Positions 31,849-40,194 of a DNA stretch of 43,763 nt are shown here, in pieces. Below the pieces are notes generated by a model that worked only from the letters and a program-made list of their open reading frames with translations, made no database searches and had not been told where the DNA came from. Both the position numbers and the translations under genes were made by a program. The DNA is from Cohnella lubricantis (GTDB lineage Bacteria > Bacillota > Bacilli > Paenibacillales > Paenibacillaceae): NCBI RefSeq assembly GCF_014212015.1, contig NZ_JACJVN010000026.1:1-43763 (forward strand), written 5' to 3'. How positions within the stretch are numbered: position 1 is the stretch's first letter; every line of letters starts with the position of its first letter.

Positions 31849-34146
31849 ATGGTTCGATTCTTACAACCGAAGCACTTGATCATTTGCTTTGCCTTATATA
31901 TCTCCGCCGAATATGCCTTGTTTCCCTTCTTGTCCCGCCATCCCGATCTGATCTTGGCGATCGAGACCCTTCCTTACCTATTCTCCGTCTTCGCCTTGCA
32001 GCATCTAGCCAGAGCTTGCCATGGCCGCTACCGCCGGCGATTCTGGATGTTCATCTCCTGGGCCAGCGCATGTTATGCCGCAGCGCAGCTCTCTTGGATT
32101 ACCTACGATCAGCTGCTGAATATTAAGGCGCCTCTTGTCAGCTTTGGCGACGTGTTCTGGAACCTGCAGAGCGCGATTTATTTGTTCGCACTAATCTATC
32201 TGATATCCAACAAGCGCGGCTCTGTCCAGACCTTCCGCCTTCTCTTCGATACGATGATCTTCGTCGTCAGCGCGGCCGTCATGAGCTGGGAGTTCGTCCT
32301 TCGGCCGAATCTAGACTATCTGCTGGCCGGGTCGGGTTGGTGGGGCGTCTATACATCGGCGTCATACCCCGTCTCCGATGTGGCGGTTCTCGGCTGTCTC
32401 TTCATGATGCATGGCAAAGCGTTCCCGAAGGCAAGCGTCCTACCTCTATTCGCCGGATTCTGTCTCTACATCGTCGCAGACACGGTCTATCTGCTGCAGG
32501 TCGCCTCGAACACCTATCGGATCGGCAACTGGTCTGACCCCTTGTACACGGGAATGATCTTCACGATCATGGTCGCTGCCAGCTACTCCGCGCGAGTCGC
32601 GCCCGAGGACATCGACAAGCCGGTCGATCCCCGATACGGCTCCAGAACCCGCTATGCCCTCACCTACGGCAGCATGGTGGCGCTTCTCATCTTAATGCTG
32701 CGCCGGTTGGAATCTTATAACATGGGCATCGTATTCTACACCAGCCTAACGGTCGTAGGGCTTATCATTATTCGTCAAGTGACCATTCTGCTGGAGAATG
32801 ACAGGCTGATGGGCCGCCTGCAGCAGATGCTGGAGCGTACGAGAACGCTCGCGTTCTACGATCAACTGTCGCTGCTGCCGAATCGCCGCTACTTCGAGAT
32901 GAAGGCGAAGGAAGCGCTGGAGCAGGCGGAATCGTCCAAGGCGGAGCATCGAATGCTGGCCGTTCTGTTCATCGACTTGGACCGGTTCAAGAACGTGAAC
33001 GACAGCTACGGTCACGATGCCGGGGACTCGCTCATTCATGCGGTAACGGAACGGTTGACGAAGCTGGCGGGGGAGCGCCATTTCGTTGCCCGTATGGGCG
33101 GAGACGAATTCACTATGCTGTGCCAGGAGATCGGCTCCGAGCAGGAGCTCCAGCAGCTTGCGCAGGAGATCCTCGCGGAGATTGCGAAGCCGATTCGGCT
33201 GGAGCCAGGCGAATTCTGCATGTCGGCGAGCATTGGCATCGCCGTCTATCCAAGGGATGGAACAACGATCGCCTGCCTGCTGAAGAACGCCGATACGGCG
33301 CTGTACAAGGCGAAGGCTCTCGGCAAGAACCGCTGCGTTCTCTACACGGAGAAGTTCAGTCAGGATTTGGCGGCTAAGCTTGTGTTGGAGAACGAGCTGC
33401 GCCGCGCGTTCGAACAGCAGGAACTGATGCTGTATTATCAGCCGCAGATCGAAGCCGCCAGCGGGCGATTGGCCGGCGTCGAGGCGTTGATTCGCTGGCG
33501 GAAGCAGGGCGATGTCATGGTCTCCCCGGCGGAATTCATCCCGGTCGCGGAGGAGAGCGGCCTCATCGTCCCGATCGGCGAATGGATTCTGCGCACCGCC
33601 TGCCTGCAAGCGAAGCAGTGGATGGACACGGGCTGCGGGCCCCTCCAGATGTCGGTCAACGTCTCGCCGCGGCAATTCATCGAAGCGAACTTCGTGGACC
33701 GCGTCGCTTCTACGCTGCAGCAGACAGGACTGCCTCCTGAGCGGCTCGTGCTCGAGATTACCGAAGGCATCGCCATTGCCATGGAGGACGAACAGGAGAC
33801 CGCCGAGAAGCTGCGCGAGCTGAAGCAGCTCGGCGTGCGGATCTCCATGGACGACTTCGGAACCGGCTATTCGTCGCTCGGCTATCTGAGGCGATTCCAG
33901 GTCGATGAGCTGAAGATCGCGCAGACGTTCATCTTCGAAGTGCCCGGCGATTCGGAGAAAGCCTCGATCGTCCAAGCCATTCTGGCGATGGCCCGCACCC
34001 TGAAGCTGAAGGTCATCGCGGAAGGCGTCGAGACGGAGGAGCAGTATCGCTTCTTGCGGGATGAGGGCTGTGATTGGATCCAAGGGTACTTCTTCCACAA
34101 GCCGATGACTTCGGAAGAGATGAGCCGCCTGCTAACGGGGAACTAG
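31849..34146 (+). CDS. membrane GGDEF-EAL protein (cyclic-di-GMP turnover)
   Basis: 765 residues. The first about 300 residues contain nine or ten hydrophobic helices (YISAEYALFPFL, then TLPYLFSVFALQHLA and so on), a sensory membrane module without a large loop. The GGDEF domain follows, with LPNRRYFEM, DLDRFKNVNDSYGHDAGD and an intact GGDEF at about 417-421. The RxxD inhibitory site upstream is absent. The EAL domain starts with YYQPQIEAASGRLAGVEALIRW (EAL at about 545) and keeps NVSPRQF, LEITE, DDFGTGYSSL and AEGVE, but LKID reads LKIA. Both catalytic sites otherwise look usable, so the net activity cannot be predicted. ATG 31849 with GAGGAG is preferred; the open frame back to 31681 overlaps thrC. 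Confidence 0.93.
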   Translation: MVRFLQPKHLIICFALYISAEYALFPFLSRHPDLILAIETLPYLFSVFALQHLARACHGRYRRRFWMFISWASACYAAAQLSWITYDQLLNIKAPLVSFGDVFWNLQSAIYLFALIYLISNKRGSVQTFRLLFDTMIFVVSAAVMSWEFVLRPNLDYLLAGSGWWGVYTSASYPVSDVAVLGCLFMMHGKAFPKASVLPLFAGFCLYIVADTVYLLQVASNTYRIGNWSDPLYTGMIFTIMVAASYSARVAPEDIDKPVDPRYGSRTRYALTYGSMVALLILMLRRLESYNMGIVFYTSLTVVGLIIIRQVTILLENDRLMGRLQQMLERTRTLAFYDQLSLLPNRRYFEMKAKEALEQAESSKAEHRMLAVLFIDLDRFKNVNDSYGHDAGDSLIHAVTERLTKLAGERHFVARMGGDEFTMLCQEIGSEQELQQLAQEILAEIAKPIRLEPGEFCMSASIGIAVYPRDGTTIACLLKNADTALYKAKALGKNRCVLYTEKFSQDLAAKLVLENELRRAFEQQELMLYYQPQIEAASGRLAGVEALIRWRKQGDVMVSPAEFIPVAEESGLIVPIGEWILRTACLQAKQWMDTGCGPLQMSVNVSPRQFIEANFVDRVASTLQQTGLPPERLVLEITEGIAIAMEDEQETAEKLRELKQLGVRISMDDFGTGYSSLGYLRRFQVDELKIAQTFIFEVPGDSEKASIVQAILAMARTLKLKVIAEGVETEEQYRFLRDEGCDWIQGYFFHKPMTSEEMSRLLTGN

Positions 34147-34187
34147 TCTCGCTGCAAGCACACGGCATGATTCCGTCCCCTGCGAAT

Positions 34188-34217
34188 AGAAGCCGCCGGC
34201 ATAAGCCTGCGGCTTCT
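34188..34217 (+). terminator. terminator of the GGDEF-EAL gene
   Basis: AGAAGCCGC - 12 nt - GCGGCTTCT followed by TCGTAT, 41 bp past the stop. Confidence 0.65.
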
Positions 34218-34308
34218 TCGTATATCATGTGGCGAATCTCTCCGGGTAGTTCAACATGGCTGCGAATTGTCCTCTATACCCCATCAGCCCCTACATCATG
34301 TTCCACTT

Positions 34309-34354
34309 AAAAAAAAGCACCAGCCTCCGCCCCGATAAGCGAAAGTTGGTGCTT
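34309..34354 (-). terminator. terminator of the opuA operon
   Basis: On the minus strand AAGCACCA and TGGTGCTT enclose a 24-nt loop and are followed by eight T. Confidence 0.8.
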
Positions 34355-34390
34355 GATTAATAGCCTCTTCAACCGTGATTCTCCGAATGC

Positions 34391-35281
34391 TTAGTTCTTC
34401 AAATCCTCGATCGAAGTAATATCCATATACTCCGGTACGACGAGGCCGAGCTTCGTGCCGATCAGGTTCGCGCCCAGATCCTCGAACTTCCCTTGATATT
34501 CGTTGAAGTAATCTTGGTGAGTCGTCGGCAGCCACGCGGCAACCATCGCGTCCGCGCTTCCGCCTGCGATGCCGGCCCACATCGGACCCGCTTCAACCTG
34601 AAGCATCTCGACCTTGTAACCCAAGCGGCCCTCCAGCACTTGCTTCACGACGTTCGTGCTGGCGATCTCGGAAGCCCATGCGACATATGCGACCGTGAGC
34701 TCCTTGCCCTCTTCCTTCGGCAGATCCTTGACCCATGCGTCCACCTTGTCCGCATTGTCTTCTACCCACTTCGCAGCCGCATCCTCCGGCTTCGAACCGT
34801 CTTCCACGGCCGACATGACGACCGCCATATCATCGGCTGTCCATTCGAAGTTATCCAGCATGGCGTATGCGGAAGGCGCGTCGTCCTTCAGGCCGTTGCG
34901 CACGATGGTATGTATCTCTTCATCCTTGCCGTAAGAGCCCTTCGGGTCTTCCAGATACTTCAGCTTGTACTTGGCGAACATCCAGTGCGGCGTCCAGCCG
35001 GTGACGATGATCGGATCCTCGTTCTTGTACGCCTTGTCCAGCGCAGCCGCCATAGCGGCGTCCGACCCTTCAACGAGCTTCCAGTCCGACAGCTCATAAT
35101 CATCCATCGCCTGCTTCGTCTGCTTCATCAAGCCGGCGCCCGGATCGATGCCGATGATCTCATAATCCACCTGATCTCCGACGCTGCCGCTTGCATTAGA
35201 GTTCCCCTTGGAGCAGCCGGTCAGCGCCAGCGCCCCTGCCAATCCGACGACCATCAGTGCTCGAGTAGACAGTTTAAACAT
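34391..35281 (-). CDS. opuAC: glycine betaine ABC transporter, substrate-binding lipoprotein
   Basis: A 296-residue lipoprotein. The signal peptide MFKLSTRALMVVGLAGALALTGC ends in the lipobox LTGC, and the mature protein is anchored to the outer face of the membrane. It has the OpuAC fold: EIIGIDPGAGLMKQTKQAMDDY, then DPIIVTGWTPHWMFAKYKLKYLEDPKGSYG and AGPMWAGIAGGSADAMVAAWLPTTHQDYF. The Trp residues of the WTPHW and MWAGI segments are the kind that form the aromatic cage for trimethylammonium groups. The length equals Bacillus OpuAC. Its ATG overlaps the permease stop by 8 bp. It is the last gene of the operon. Confidence 0.93.
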   Translation of the reverse strand: MFKLSTRALMVVGLAGALALTGCSKGNSNASGSVGDQVDYEIIGIDPGAGLMKQTKQAMDDYELSDWKLVEGSDAAMAAALDKAYKNEDPIIVTGWTPHWMFAKYKLKYLEDPKGSYGKDEEIHTIVRNGLKDDAPSAYAMLDNFEWTADDMAVVMSAVEDGSKPEDAAAKWVEDNADKVDAWVKDLPKEEGKELTVAYVAWASEIASTNVVKQVLEGRLGYKVEMLQVEAGPMWAGIAGGSADAMVAAWLPTTHQDYFNEYQGKFEDLGANLIGTKLGLVVPEYMDITSIEDLKN

Positions 35282-36122
35282 TCGATCCTCTCCTTTTCCT
35301 CTTCACAATGTTCTGCGTCATGCGGTCCAGCACGATCGCCAGCACGACGATCGCAAGTCCTCCTTCGAAGCCCTGGCCCGTCTTGATCTGCGTGACGGCC
35401 CCGTAGACGTCGGCTCCGATGCCTTGCGCGCCGATCATCGCCGCGATGACGACCATCGACAGCGACAGCATGATCGTCTGGTTAATGCCCGCCATGATCG
35501 ACGGCATCGCCAGCGGAATCTGCAGCTTGAACAGCTTCTGGTTCCGGGTCGAACCGAAGGCATCCGCGGCTTCAACCAGATCTTCCGGCACCTGGCGAAT
35601 GCCCAGGTTCGTCAGCCGGATGGTCGGCGGTACGGCGAAGATGACCGAGGCGATAACGCCCGGCACGACGCCAAGCCCGAAGAACGTGACGGCCGGAATG
35701 AGATAGACGAACGCCGGCATCGTCTGCATGAAGTCCAGGATCGGCGTCAGCACGCTCCTGACCTTGTCGCTCTGCGCGCACCAGATGCCTAGCGGAACCC
35801 CGATGACGATAGAGATGAGTGCGGACGTTAACACCAGCGCCAGCGTATCGACCGTGTGGTCCCAGTAGCCGAGATTATCAATTAATAGCAAGCCCAGCAC
35901 GGTGAACAGCGCGAATTTCCACTTGCCCAAATAATAAGCCAGCGCCGTGAACAGCAGGATCAAGACCAGCGCCGGTATCCAATGGAACAGATCGGCAATG
36001 CCGTGCACCACGCTCTCGATGCAGACCGTCACGACGTTGAAGACCGGCTCCAAGTTATTCACCAGTCCATCCACGACATCCTCAATCCATTCATCTAGCG
36101 GCAGTTTAGGAAACATCGACAT
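35274..36122 (-). CDS. opuAB: glycine betaine ABC transporter, permease
   Basis: A 282-residue integral membrane permease, the same length as Bacillus OpuAB. About six or seven helices follow an amphipathic N-terminal segment (LPLDEWIEDVVDGLVNNLEPVFNVV). The coupling loop EAADAFGSTRNQKLFKLQIPLAMPSIMAGINQ is the EAA motif that contacts the ATPase. ATG 36122 has AGGAGG 9 nt upstream and overlaps the ATPase stop by 17 bp. The longer frame to 36203 lies inside the ATPase gene. It imports glycine betaine and related osmolytes with OpuAA and OpuAC. Confidence 0.93.
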   Translation of the reverse strand: MSMFPKLPLDEWIEDVVDGLVNNLEPVFNVVTVCIESVVHGIADLFHWIPALVLILLFTALAYYLGKWKFALFTVLGLLLIDNLGYWDHTVDTLALVLTSALISIVIGVPLGIWCAQSDKVRSVLTPILDFMQTMPAFVYLIPAVTFFGLGVVPGVIASVIFAVPPTIRLTNLGIRQVPEDLVEAADAFGSTRNQKLFKLQIPLAMPSIMAGINQTIMLSLSMVVIAAMIGAQGIGADVYGAVTQIKTGQGFEGGLAIVVLAIVLDRMTQNIVKRKRRGSNV

Positions 36123-37335
36123 CGACTGCCACCTCCTCTTCCATCTCGGACTCCGACTGAACCGGATGGCCGGCCAGAGCGCCCAGCACGGCGCCGCGGA
36201 CAATCACGCCGACAATCCGCTCATTATCATCCACGACAGCCACCGGGAGTCTAGCGGTTGAGCAAATGTCGAACAGCTGATGCAGCAGCAGATCCGGCTT
36301 AACAATAGGGACATCCCGGATGACGATATCCTCCAGGCTCCTGCCGTCCCGTACCGCTTCGGAAGCGTCGTCCGCCGTAATGACGCCGATCAGCTTGCGG
36401 CCTCGGTCCACGACGAACAGATTGGAGATACCGCTCTCACGCATGAGCTGCAAGGCAACCCGCGGCCCTCGATCCAGCGAGATCGTCTCCGGCCGGCGCA
36501 TCACCGAAGCGGCAGTCAGCACTTTGGACAGGTCGACGTCCTCGACGAACCGCTCCACGTATTCGTTGGCCGGGTTCATCATGATCTCCTCCGGCGTGCC
36601 GATCTGCACGACGCTGCCGTCCTTCATGAGCGCGATCCGGTCGCCGATCCGCAAGGCTTCATCCAGATCGTGCGTGATGAAGATGATGGTCTTCTTCATT
36701 TTCACCTGCAGCTCTAGCAACTCGTCCTGCATCTCCTTGCGGATCAGCGGATCGAGCGCGCTGAATGCTTCGTCCATCAGCAGAATATCCGGATCGTTGG
36801 CCAGCGCTCTCGCTAAGCCAACCCTCTGCTGCATGCCTCCGCTCAGCTGCGACGGCAAGCTGTTCGCCCAGTCTCCCAGTCCGACCAGACGCAGCGCTTC
36901 AAGCGCCTTCGCACGGCGTTCCGCCTTCGCGACTCCCTGCACCTCGAGCCCGTACTCCACGTTCTCCGCTACCGTCCGATGCGGGAACAGGGCGAACTTC
37001 TGGAACACCATACTGATCTGCTCGCGCCGGACGCGAAGCAAGCTCTCCTTGTTCATCTTCACGATGTCCCGGCCATGAATGGCAATAGTCCCCCGCGTCG
37101 GATCGATGAGCCGATTCAACATCCGAACCAGCGTGGATTTGCCGCTGCCGGACAATCCCATGATGACGAAGATCTCGCCGGGCTCAACCGTGAAGGACAC
37201 ATTATTGACGCCCACTGTATGATTTCTCTCGCGGTAGATCCGCTCCTTCGACCATCCTTCATCCAGCAAGCGAATGGCCGAATCCGGATCAGGACCGAAG
37301 ATCTTGGTTGCCTGGCGTACCTCAATAATTGCCAT
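36106..37335 (-). CDS. opuAA: glycine betaine ABC transporter, ATPase with CBS domains
   Basis: 409 residues. Walker A is MGLSGSGKST, the signature LSGGMQQRVGLARAL, Walker B ILLMDEAFSALD and the H-loop THD. The N-terminal YRERNHTVGVNNVSFTVEPGEIF is ProV/OpuAA-specific. After the ATPase (to about 280) two CBS motifs follow (MRRPETISLDRGPRVALQLMRESGISNLFVVDRGRKLIGVITADD and the IVRDVPIVKPDLLLHQLFDICSTARLPVAVVDDNERIVGVIVRGAVLG region), which in OpuA systems sense ionic strength or c-di-AMP. A tail of acidic residues (EMEEEVAVDVDVS) ends the protein, as in other OpuA ATPases. ATG 37335 has GAGAGGTG upstream. First gene of the operon. Confidence 0.94.
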   Translation of the reverse strand: MAIIEVRQATKIFGPDPDSAIRLLDEGWSKERIYRERNHTVGVNNVSFTVEPGEIFVIMGLSGSGKSTLVRMLNRLIDPTRGTIAIHGRDIVKMNKESLLRVRREQISMVFQKFALFPHRTVAENVEYGLEVQGVAKAERRAKALEALRLVGLGDWANSLPSQLSGGMQQRVGLARALANDPDILLMDEAFSALDPLIRKEMQDELLELQVKMKKTIIFITHDLDEALRIGDRIALMKDGSVVQIGTPEEIMMNPANEYVERFVEDVDLSKVLTAASVMRRPETISLDRGPRVALQLMRESGISNLFVVDRGRKLIGVITADDASEAVRDGRSLEDIVIRDVPIVKPDLLLHQLFDICSTARLPVAVVDDNERIVGVIVRGAVLGALAGHPVQSESEMEEEVAVDVDVS

Positions 37336-37380
37336 TGGTTCACCTCTCTCTTCTTCAATGTCAATCCGGCTATGTATACC

Positions 37381-37410
37381 AGTGTAAAAACATCTGGCGA
37401 TGATTGTCAA
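37381..37410 (-). promoter_or_regulatory. sigma-A-like promoter of opuA
   Basis: On the minus strand TTGACA (37405-37410), 18 bp, then TACACT (37381-37386), about 45 bp before the opuAA start. Confidence 0.6.
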
Positions 37411-37431
37411 CGATATTTACCGTATTATCCG

Positions 37432-37455
37432 TTTGTACAGTAAATTCTGTACGAA
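37432..37455. promoter_or_regulatory. candidate GbsR operator
   Basis: GTACAG - TAAATT - CTGTAC, a perfect 6-bp inverted repeat extending to 9 bp with one mismatch, in the opuA/gbsR intergenic region and 22 bp upstream of the opuA -35. Binding by GbsR is inferred from position. Confidence 0.5.
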
Positions 37456-37572
37456 GTTTACTCCCAAATGCTCCGATTTCCTCGTTATTTCAGTTAGAGG
37501 CCTTTCTTTACTTTGCAGGCGTTGTTTCTTACAATAACGATTAACATCACAAAGGGTCAGGTGAACATACAG

Positions 37573-38139
37573 ATGGAGCGTATCGAGGGTGCGACCCTTG
37601 AGCAAGAGCTGGCGTTGCAGAAGGCAAGGAAAAGGGTTATCGAGGCCATAGGGAATAACATGGATCTGTATGGCATCACACAATCTACCGGCCATCTGTA
37701 CGGCCTGCTGTTCTTCCAGAACAAACCGATGACGCTGGACGAGATGGGCCATGCGATGGAGATGAGCAAGACCAGCATGAGCACAGCCGTGCGTACGCTA
37801 GTGGACTTGAAGATGGTGAACAAGGTTTGGGAGAAGGGCTCCCGGAAGGACCTGTATGAGGTCGAGCTGGACTGGTTCCAAACATTCGCCGATTTCTTCT
37901 CGCTCAAGTGGCGGAAAGCGTCGGAGATCAATCTCCACGCCTTGCGCAAGTCGAAGTCGGAACTGCAGGAGCTGAGCGCCAAGTACGCAGAGGACGAAGC
38001 CTTCCTGCAGCAATTGCAAGCGGATCAGGCCAAGGTTGATGAAGCGATCCGATATTATTCGTGGCTGAACCGGCTGATCGAGGCGTTCGAATCGGAAGAG
38101 ATCTTCAAGCTGGTGCCGAAGGATCTGCCTTCGAGATAA
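37573..38139 (+). CDS. gbsR: GbsR/OpcR-type MarR regulator of osmolyte uptake
   Basis: 188 residues with the GbsR pattern: KRVIEAIGNNMDLYGITQSTGHLYGLLFFQNKPMTLDEMGHAMEMSKTSMSTAVRTLVDLKMVNKVWEKGSRKDLYEVELDWFQTFADFF. The winged HTH occupies about 35-85; the C-terminal helices form a dimer and, in Bacillus GbsR, the choline-binding site. In Bacillus, GbsR/OpcR proteins repress choline import and oxidation genes or opuC; here the divergent opuA operon is the obvious target. The start is ATG 37573 with AGGTG upstream; GTG 37561 with AAGGG is a near-equal alternative. Confidence 0.88.
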   Translation: MERIEGATLEQELALQKARKRVIEAIGNNMDLYGITQSTGHLYGLLFFQNKPMTLDEMGHAMEMSKTSMSTAVRTLVDLKMVNKVWEKGSRKDLYEVELDWFQTFADFFSLKWRKASEINLHALRKSKSELQELSAKYAEDEAFLQQLQADQAKVDEAIRYYSWLNRLIEAFESEEIFKLVPKDLPSR

Positions 38140-38174
38140 AAGAAGGAACCCCAAGACGATGAGGCTCGCTCCCC

Positions 38175-38362
38175 ATAACGGAACGCGGTTCCGTTATTGA
38201 AGAACCGAAGCGCGGTGTACGTGAAATAACGGAACGCCGTTCCGTTATTTCCGCGATTTAAGCCGGGGACTCGAATAACACCCCCGAATAACGGAACCCT
38301 GTTCCTCTATTGCGTCTGCGAGCAAGTAGTTGCGGCCAGATAACGGAACGACGTTCCGTTAT
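38175..38362. repeat. cluster of four REP-like palindromes
   Basis: ATAACGGAAC - 3 nt - GTTCCGTTAT occurs at 38175-38197, 38224-38250 (extended to 12-bp arms) and 38340-38362. An imperfect copy is at 38287-38311. The 3-nt centres differ (GCG, GCC, GAC, CCT) while the arms are kept. No gene lies in this 350-bp gap. Confidence 0.75.
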
Positions 38363-38412
38363 GGCGTGAAGCTGCATGCGCTGCGGGCTTCTCCGATAAT
38401 GAATACAAACAT

Positions 38413-38437
38413 GCCCCCGGCTCTAGGAACCGGGGGC
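38413..38437. terminator. GC-rich hairpin
   Basis: GCCCCCGG - 9 nt - CCGGGGGC between the palindrome cluster and the end of the next minus-strand gene. T-tracts are short. Confidence 0.45.
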
Positions 38438-38489
38438 TTCTGTCTATGTTCTGATTCCGTTATGGAGTACATATAGTGCGTCTAAGAGT

Positions 38490-38960
38490 TTAAGCGGGAG
38501 CAGCCTTAACTACCAATTCGTCGAGAACACCCGGCGGCACGAGCCACACCTCGTCCCGCTCCGGATGCTGCGGATAGATCTTGGCTTGGAAGGTCGAGCC
38601 CGTGCCCCGGAGATCGTTCAGCTCGTAGACTTCGCTTGCGGAGCCCTGCACGAACTCCACTTGATAGAGCTGGCCCATAGGCTCCGGATCTCCGAAGAAG
38701 GTGCGCTGCGCGCTTGAGAGCTTCGAGAGAATCTCTACGATCGTGTCTCCATCCTCTATGTCATTGATCATCTCGGTTCCGTCGCGTTGAATCTCATACA
38801 CTCGAATCGAGGTCACCCCGACGATCTTCAAGGTTGCCTCCGGCTTGCCGAACAGCTTCTCGCCTGGATGCTCCCGCTGCCAAATGCCAACGAAGGAAAT
38901 ACCGGCGGCTACTGCGAGAAGAAGCGTCGTGACAATGGTTATAATAGAACGTCTCAGCAT
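38490..38960 (-). CDS. hypothetical membrane-anchored protein
   Basis: About 156 residues. An N-terminal hydrophobic helix (SIITIVTTLLLAVAAGISFVGIW) anchors or exports the protein. The remainder is a soluble beta-rich domain (IRVYEIQRDGTEMINDIEDGDTIVEILSKLSSAQRTFFGDPEPMGQLYQVEFVQG) ending in DEVWLVPPGVLDELV. I recognise no family. ATG 38960 has GAGGAG at 7 nt; the ATG at 38966 is only 1 nt from it. It lies 16-22 bp downstream of the tmrB-like gene on the same strand, so it is probably in its operon. Confidence 0.7.
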   Translation of the reverse strand: MLRRSIITIVTTLLLAVAAGISFVGIWQREHPGEKLFGKPEATLKIVGVTSIRVYEIQRDGTEMINDIEDGDTIVEILSKLSSAQRTFFGDPEPMGQLYQVEFVQGSASEVYELNDLRGTGSTFQAKIYPQHPERDEVWLVPPGVLDELVVKAAPA

Positions 38961-38982
38961 CACCATTCTCCTCGCCCTACAC

Positions 38983-39582
38983 TCAGAATCGAATATGCCG
39001 GATCTGCGTCGCGATGCGGTCCTTCCACCGGCTCAGTCTGCTCCGGTTGTCCGGCAGCAGCGCAATGCCGAGCCGCTCCGCGATCGTCTCCGCCACCTGC
39101 CGGATGCTCAGCTCGTCCGTGTGCAGATGCTCGCGGAACGCCTCGTCCGCGAGCCCCGCCAAGCAGCGGTCGATCTGCTGCGCCGGCCAGCCGGCCGCCC
39201 GCTCCCCGCGCGAGCGCAGCCGCTTCAGGAGCGTCTCCCTCGTCGCGCACAGCGCGAAGTGGCGGACGACGACGCCGTCTTTTCGAAGCTGGCCTACGAT
39301 CTCTTCGAAGTACCGCGGATCGACGACCGTCATGGGCACGATCAGCGTGCCGCTGTAATGTTGGTCCAGGTATCGCAAGAAGGAAGAATTGAACTCGCGC
39401 CACAGCGGGTAGTCTTGGAAGTCCGGCTTGGCCAACTCCCTCGGCACGTTCTTGCGGATGTAGTAGCCGGCATTCTCCGGATCGAACACGAACGAACCCG
39501 GCAGCCTTCGATGCAGCTCGAACGCCGTCTGCGTCTTGCCAGCGCCGAATGCGCCGTTCAACCAGATGATCAAACCGCCCAT
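38983..39582 (-). CDS. tmrB: TmrB-like ATP-binding protein (tunicamycin resistance)
   Basis: A 199-residue P-loop protein colinear with Bacillus subtilis TmrB (about 197 residues): LIIWLNGAFGAGKTQTAFELHRRLPGSFVFDPENAGYYIRKNVP, then DFQDYPLWREFNSSFLRYLDQHYSGTLIVPMTVVDPRYFEEIVGQLR and ETLLKRLRSRGE...QQIDRCLAGLADEAFREHLHTDELSIRQVAETIAERLG. Walker A is GAFGAGKT. TmrB binds ATP and tunicamycin and gives resistance to this inhibitor of MraY/TagO-type enzymes, perhaps by keeping the drug out. Many soil Bacilli carry homologues whose physiological role is unknown. Three genes of this strand run (hypothetical, tmrB, NTR-like) are closely spaced. Confidence 0.88.
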   Translation of the reverse strand: MGGLIIWLNGAFGAGKTQTAFELHRRLPGSFVFDPENAGYYIRKNVPRELAKPDFQDYPLWREFNSSFLRYLDQHYSGTLIVPMTVVDPRYFEEIVGQLRKDGVVVRHFALCATRETLLKRLRSRGERAAGWPAQQIDRCLAGLADEAFREHLHTDELSIRQVAETIAERLGIALLPDNRSRLSRWKDRIATQIRHIRF

Positions 39583-39618
39583 CCTCTCTCTGCGAGACTT
39601 TCTTCTGCCTCGTACCCT

Positions 39619-40194
39619 CTACCTTCTATGCGTGCTCCGCCTTCTCCAGACGATGAGCGCCAGGATGACAAGGATCAGAGCAGCCCCGCCCATAAGAGTA
39701 AGGCTGCTTGAAGACGACTTCGAGTCCCCGTAGATCGGCGCGCTCGTATCGTGATCGATTGCGATGCCCGCACCCAGCAACTCGAGATCCGCTCCCGCTT
39801 CCGAGATCGGGACATTCCCGCTGCACAGGTTGGTCTGAAGCTGATCCCCTTCTTCATTTGAGTAGGAGAACACGAGATACGTCTCGCCTTCCTTGAAGGT
39901 ATAGCCGCACGCCGCTTCCCCATTGTCATAGCTGTAGACCGTCATCGGACTGCCGGATACGCCCTTCCATGCCTGCTCCACTCGGAAGGTGTACTCTCTT
40001 AGATCGCCGTGCTCGAAGGATTCCCTCCCGCCTCGATCGACCACTTGTCCGACGAACACAGCCGAGGCGCGCTCCAGCCTCTCCTTGGCATCGCCGCCTA
40101 CGCAGCTGCAAGCGGATGCTTTGCCGTTCGGCAAGGAGACGATCCCCGATAGCACGACCAGCAGCATTAGCATGATCAGTGAAGTGCGCTTCAT
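39619..40194 (-). CDS. exported NTR/TIMP-like domain protein with C-terminal membrane anchor
   Basis: 191 residues. A signal peptide (MKRTSLIMLMLLVVLSGIVSLPNGKASA) is followed directly by CSCVGGDAKERLERASAVFVGQVV, the CxC start of netrin/TIMP-like (OB-fold) domains. Further Cys residues (AACGYTF, TNLCSG) can form the usual disulphides. A Ser-rich linker (DSKSSSSSLTL) leads to a C-terminal helix GGAALILVILALIVW and RRRSTHRR. This predicts a surface-anchored protein. Bacterial members have no established function. ATG 40194 follows AGGGGGGG; the frame to 40284 adds no signal. Confidence 0.8.
   Translation of the reverse strand: MKRTSLIMLMLLVVLSGIVSLPNGKASACSCVGGDAKERLERASAVFVGQVVDRGGRESFEHGDLREYTFRVEQAWKGVSGSPMTVYSYDNGEAACGYTFKEGETYLVFSYSNEEGDQLQTNLCSGNVPISEAGADLELLGAGIAIDHDTSAPIYGDSKSSSSSLTLMGGAALILVILALIVWRRRSTHRR

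Noticed and set aside
30690..31883. A 397-codon minus-strand frame opposite thrC
   Set aside because: Antisense shadow of thrC in GC-rich DNA; no domain, Arg/Val/Leu-rich composition, and thrC is unmistakable.
32746..34098. A 450-codon minus-strand frame opposite the GGDEF-EAL gene
   Set aside because: Antisense shadow of a clear GGDEF-EAL coding sequence; its residues reflect complement codons only.
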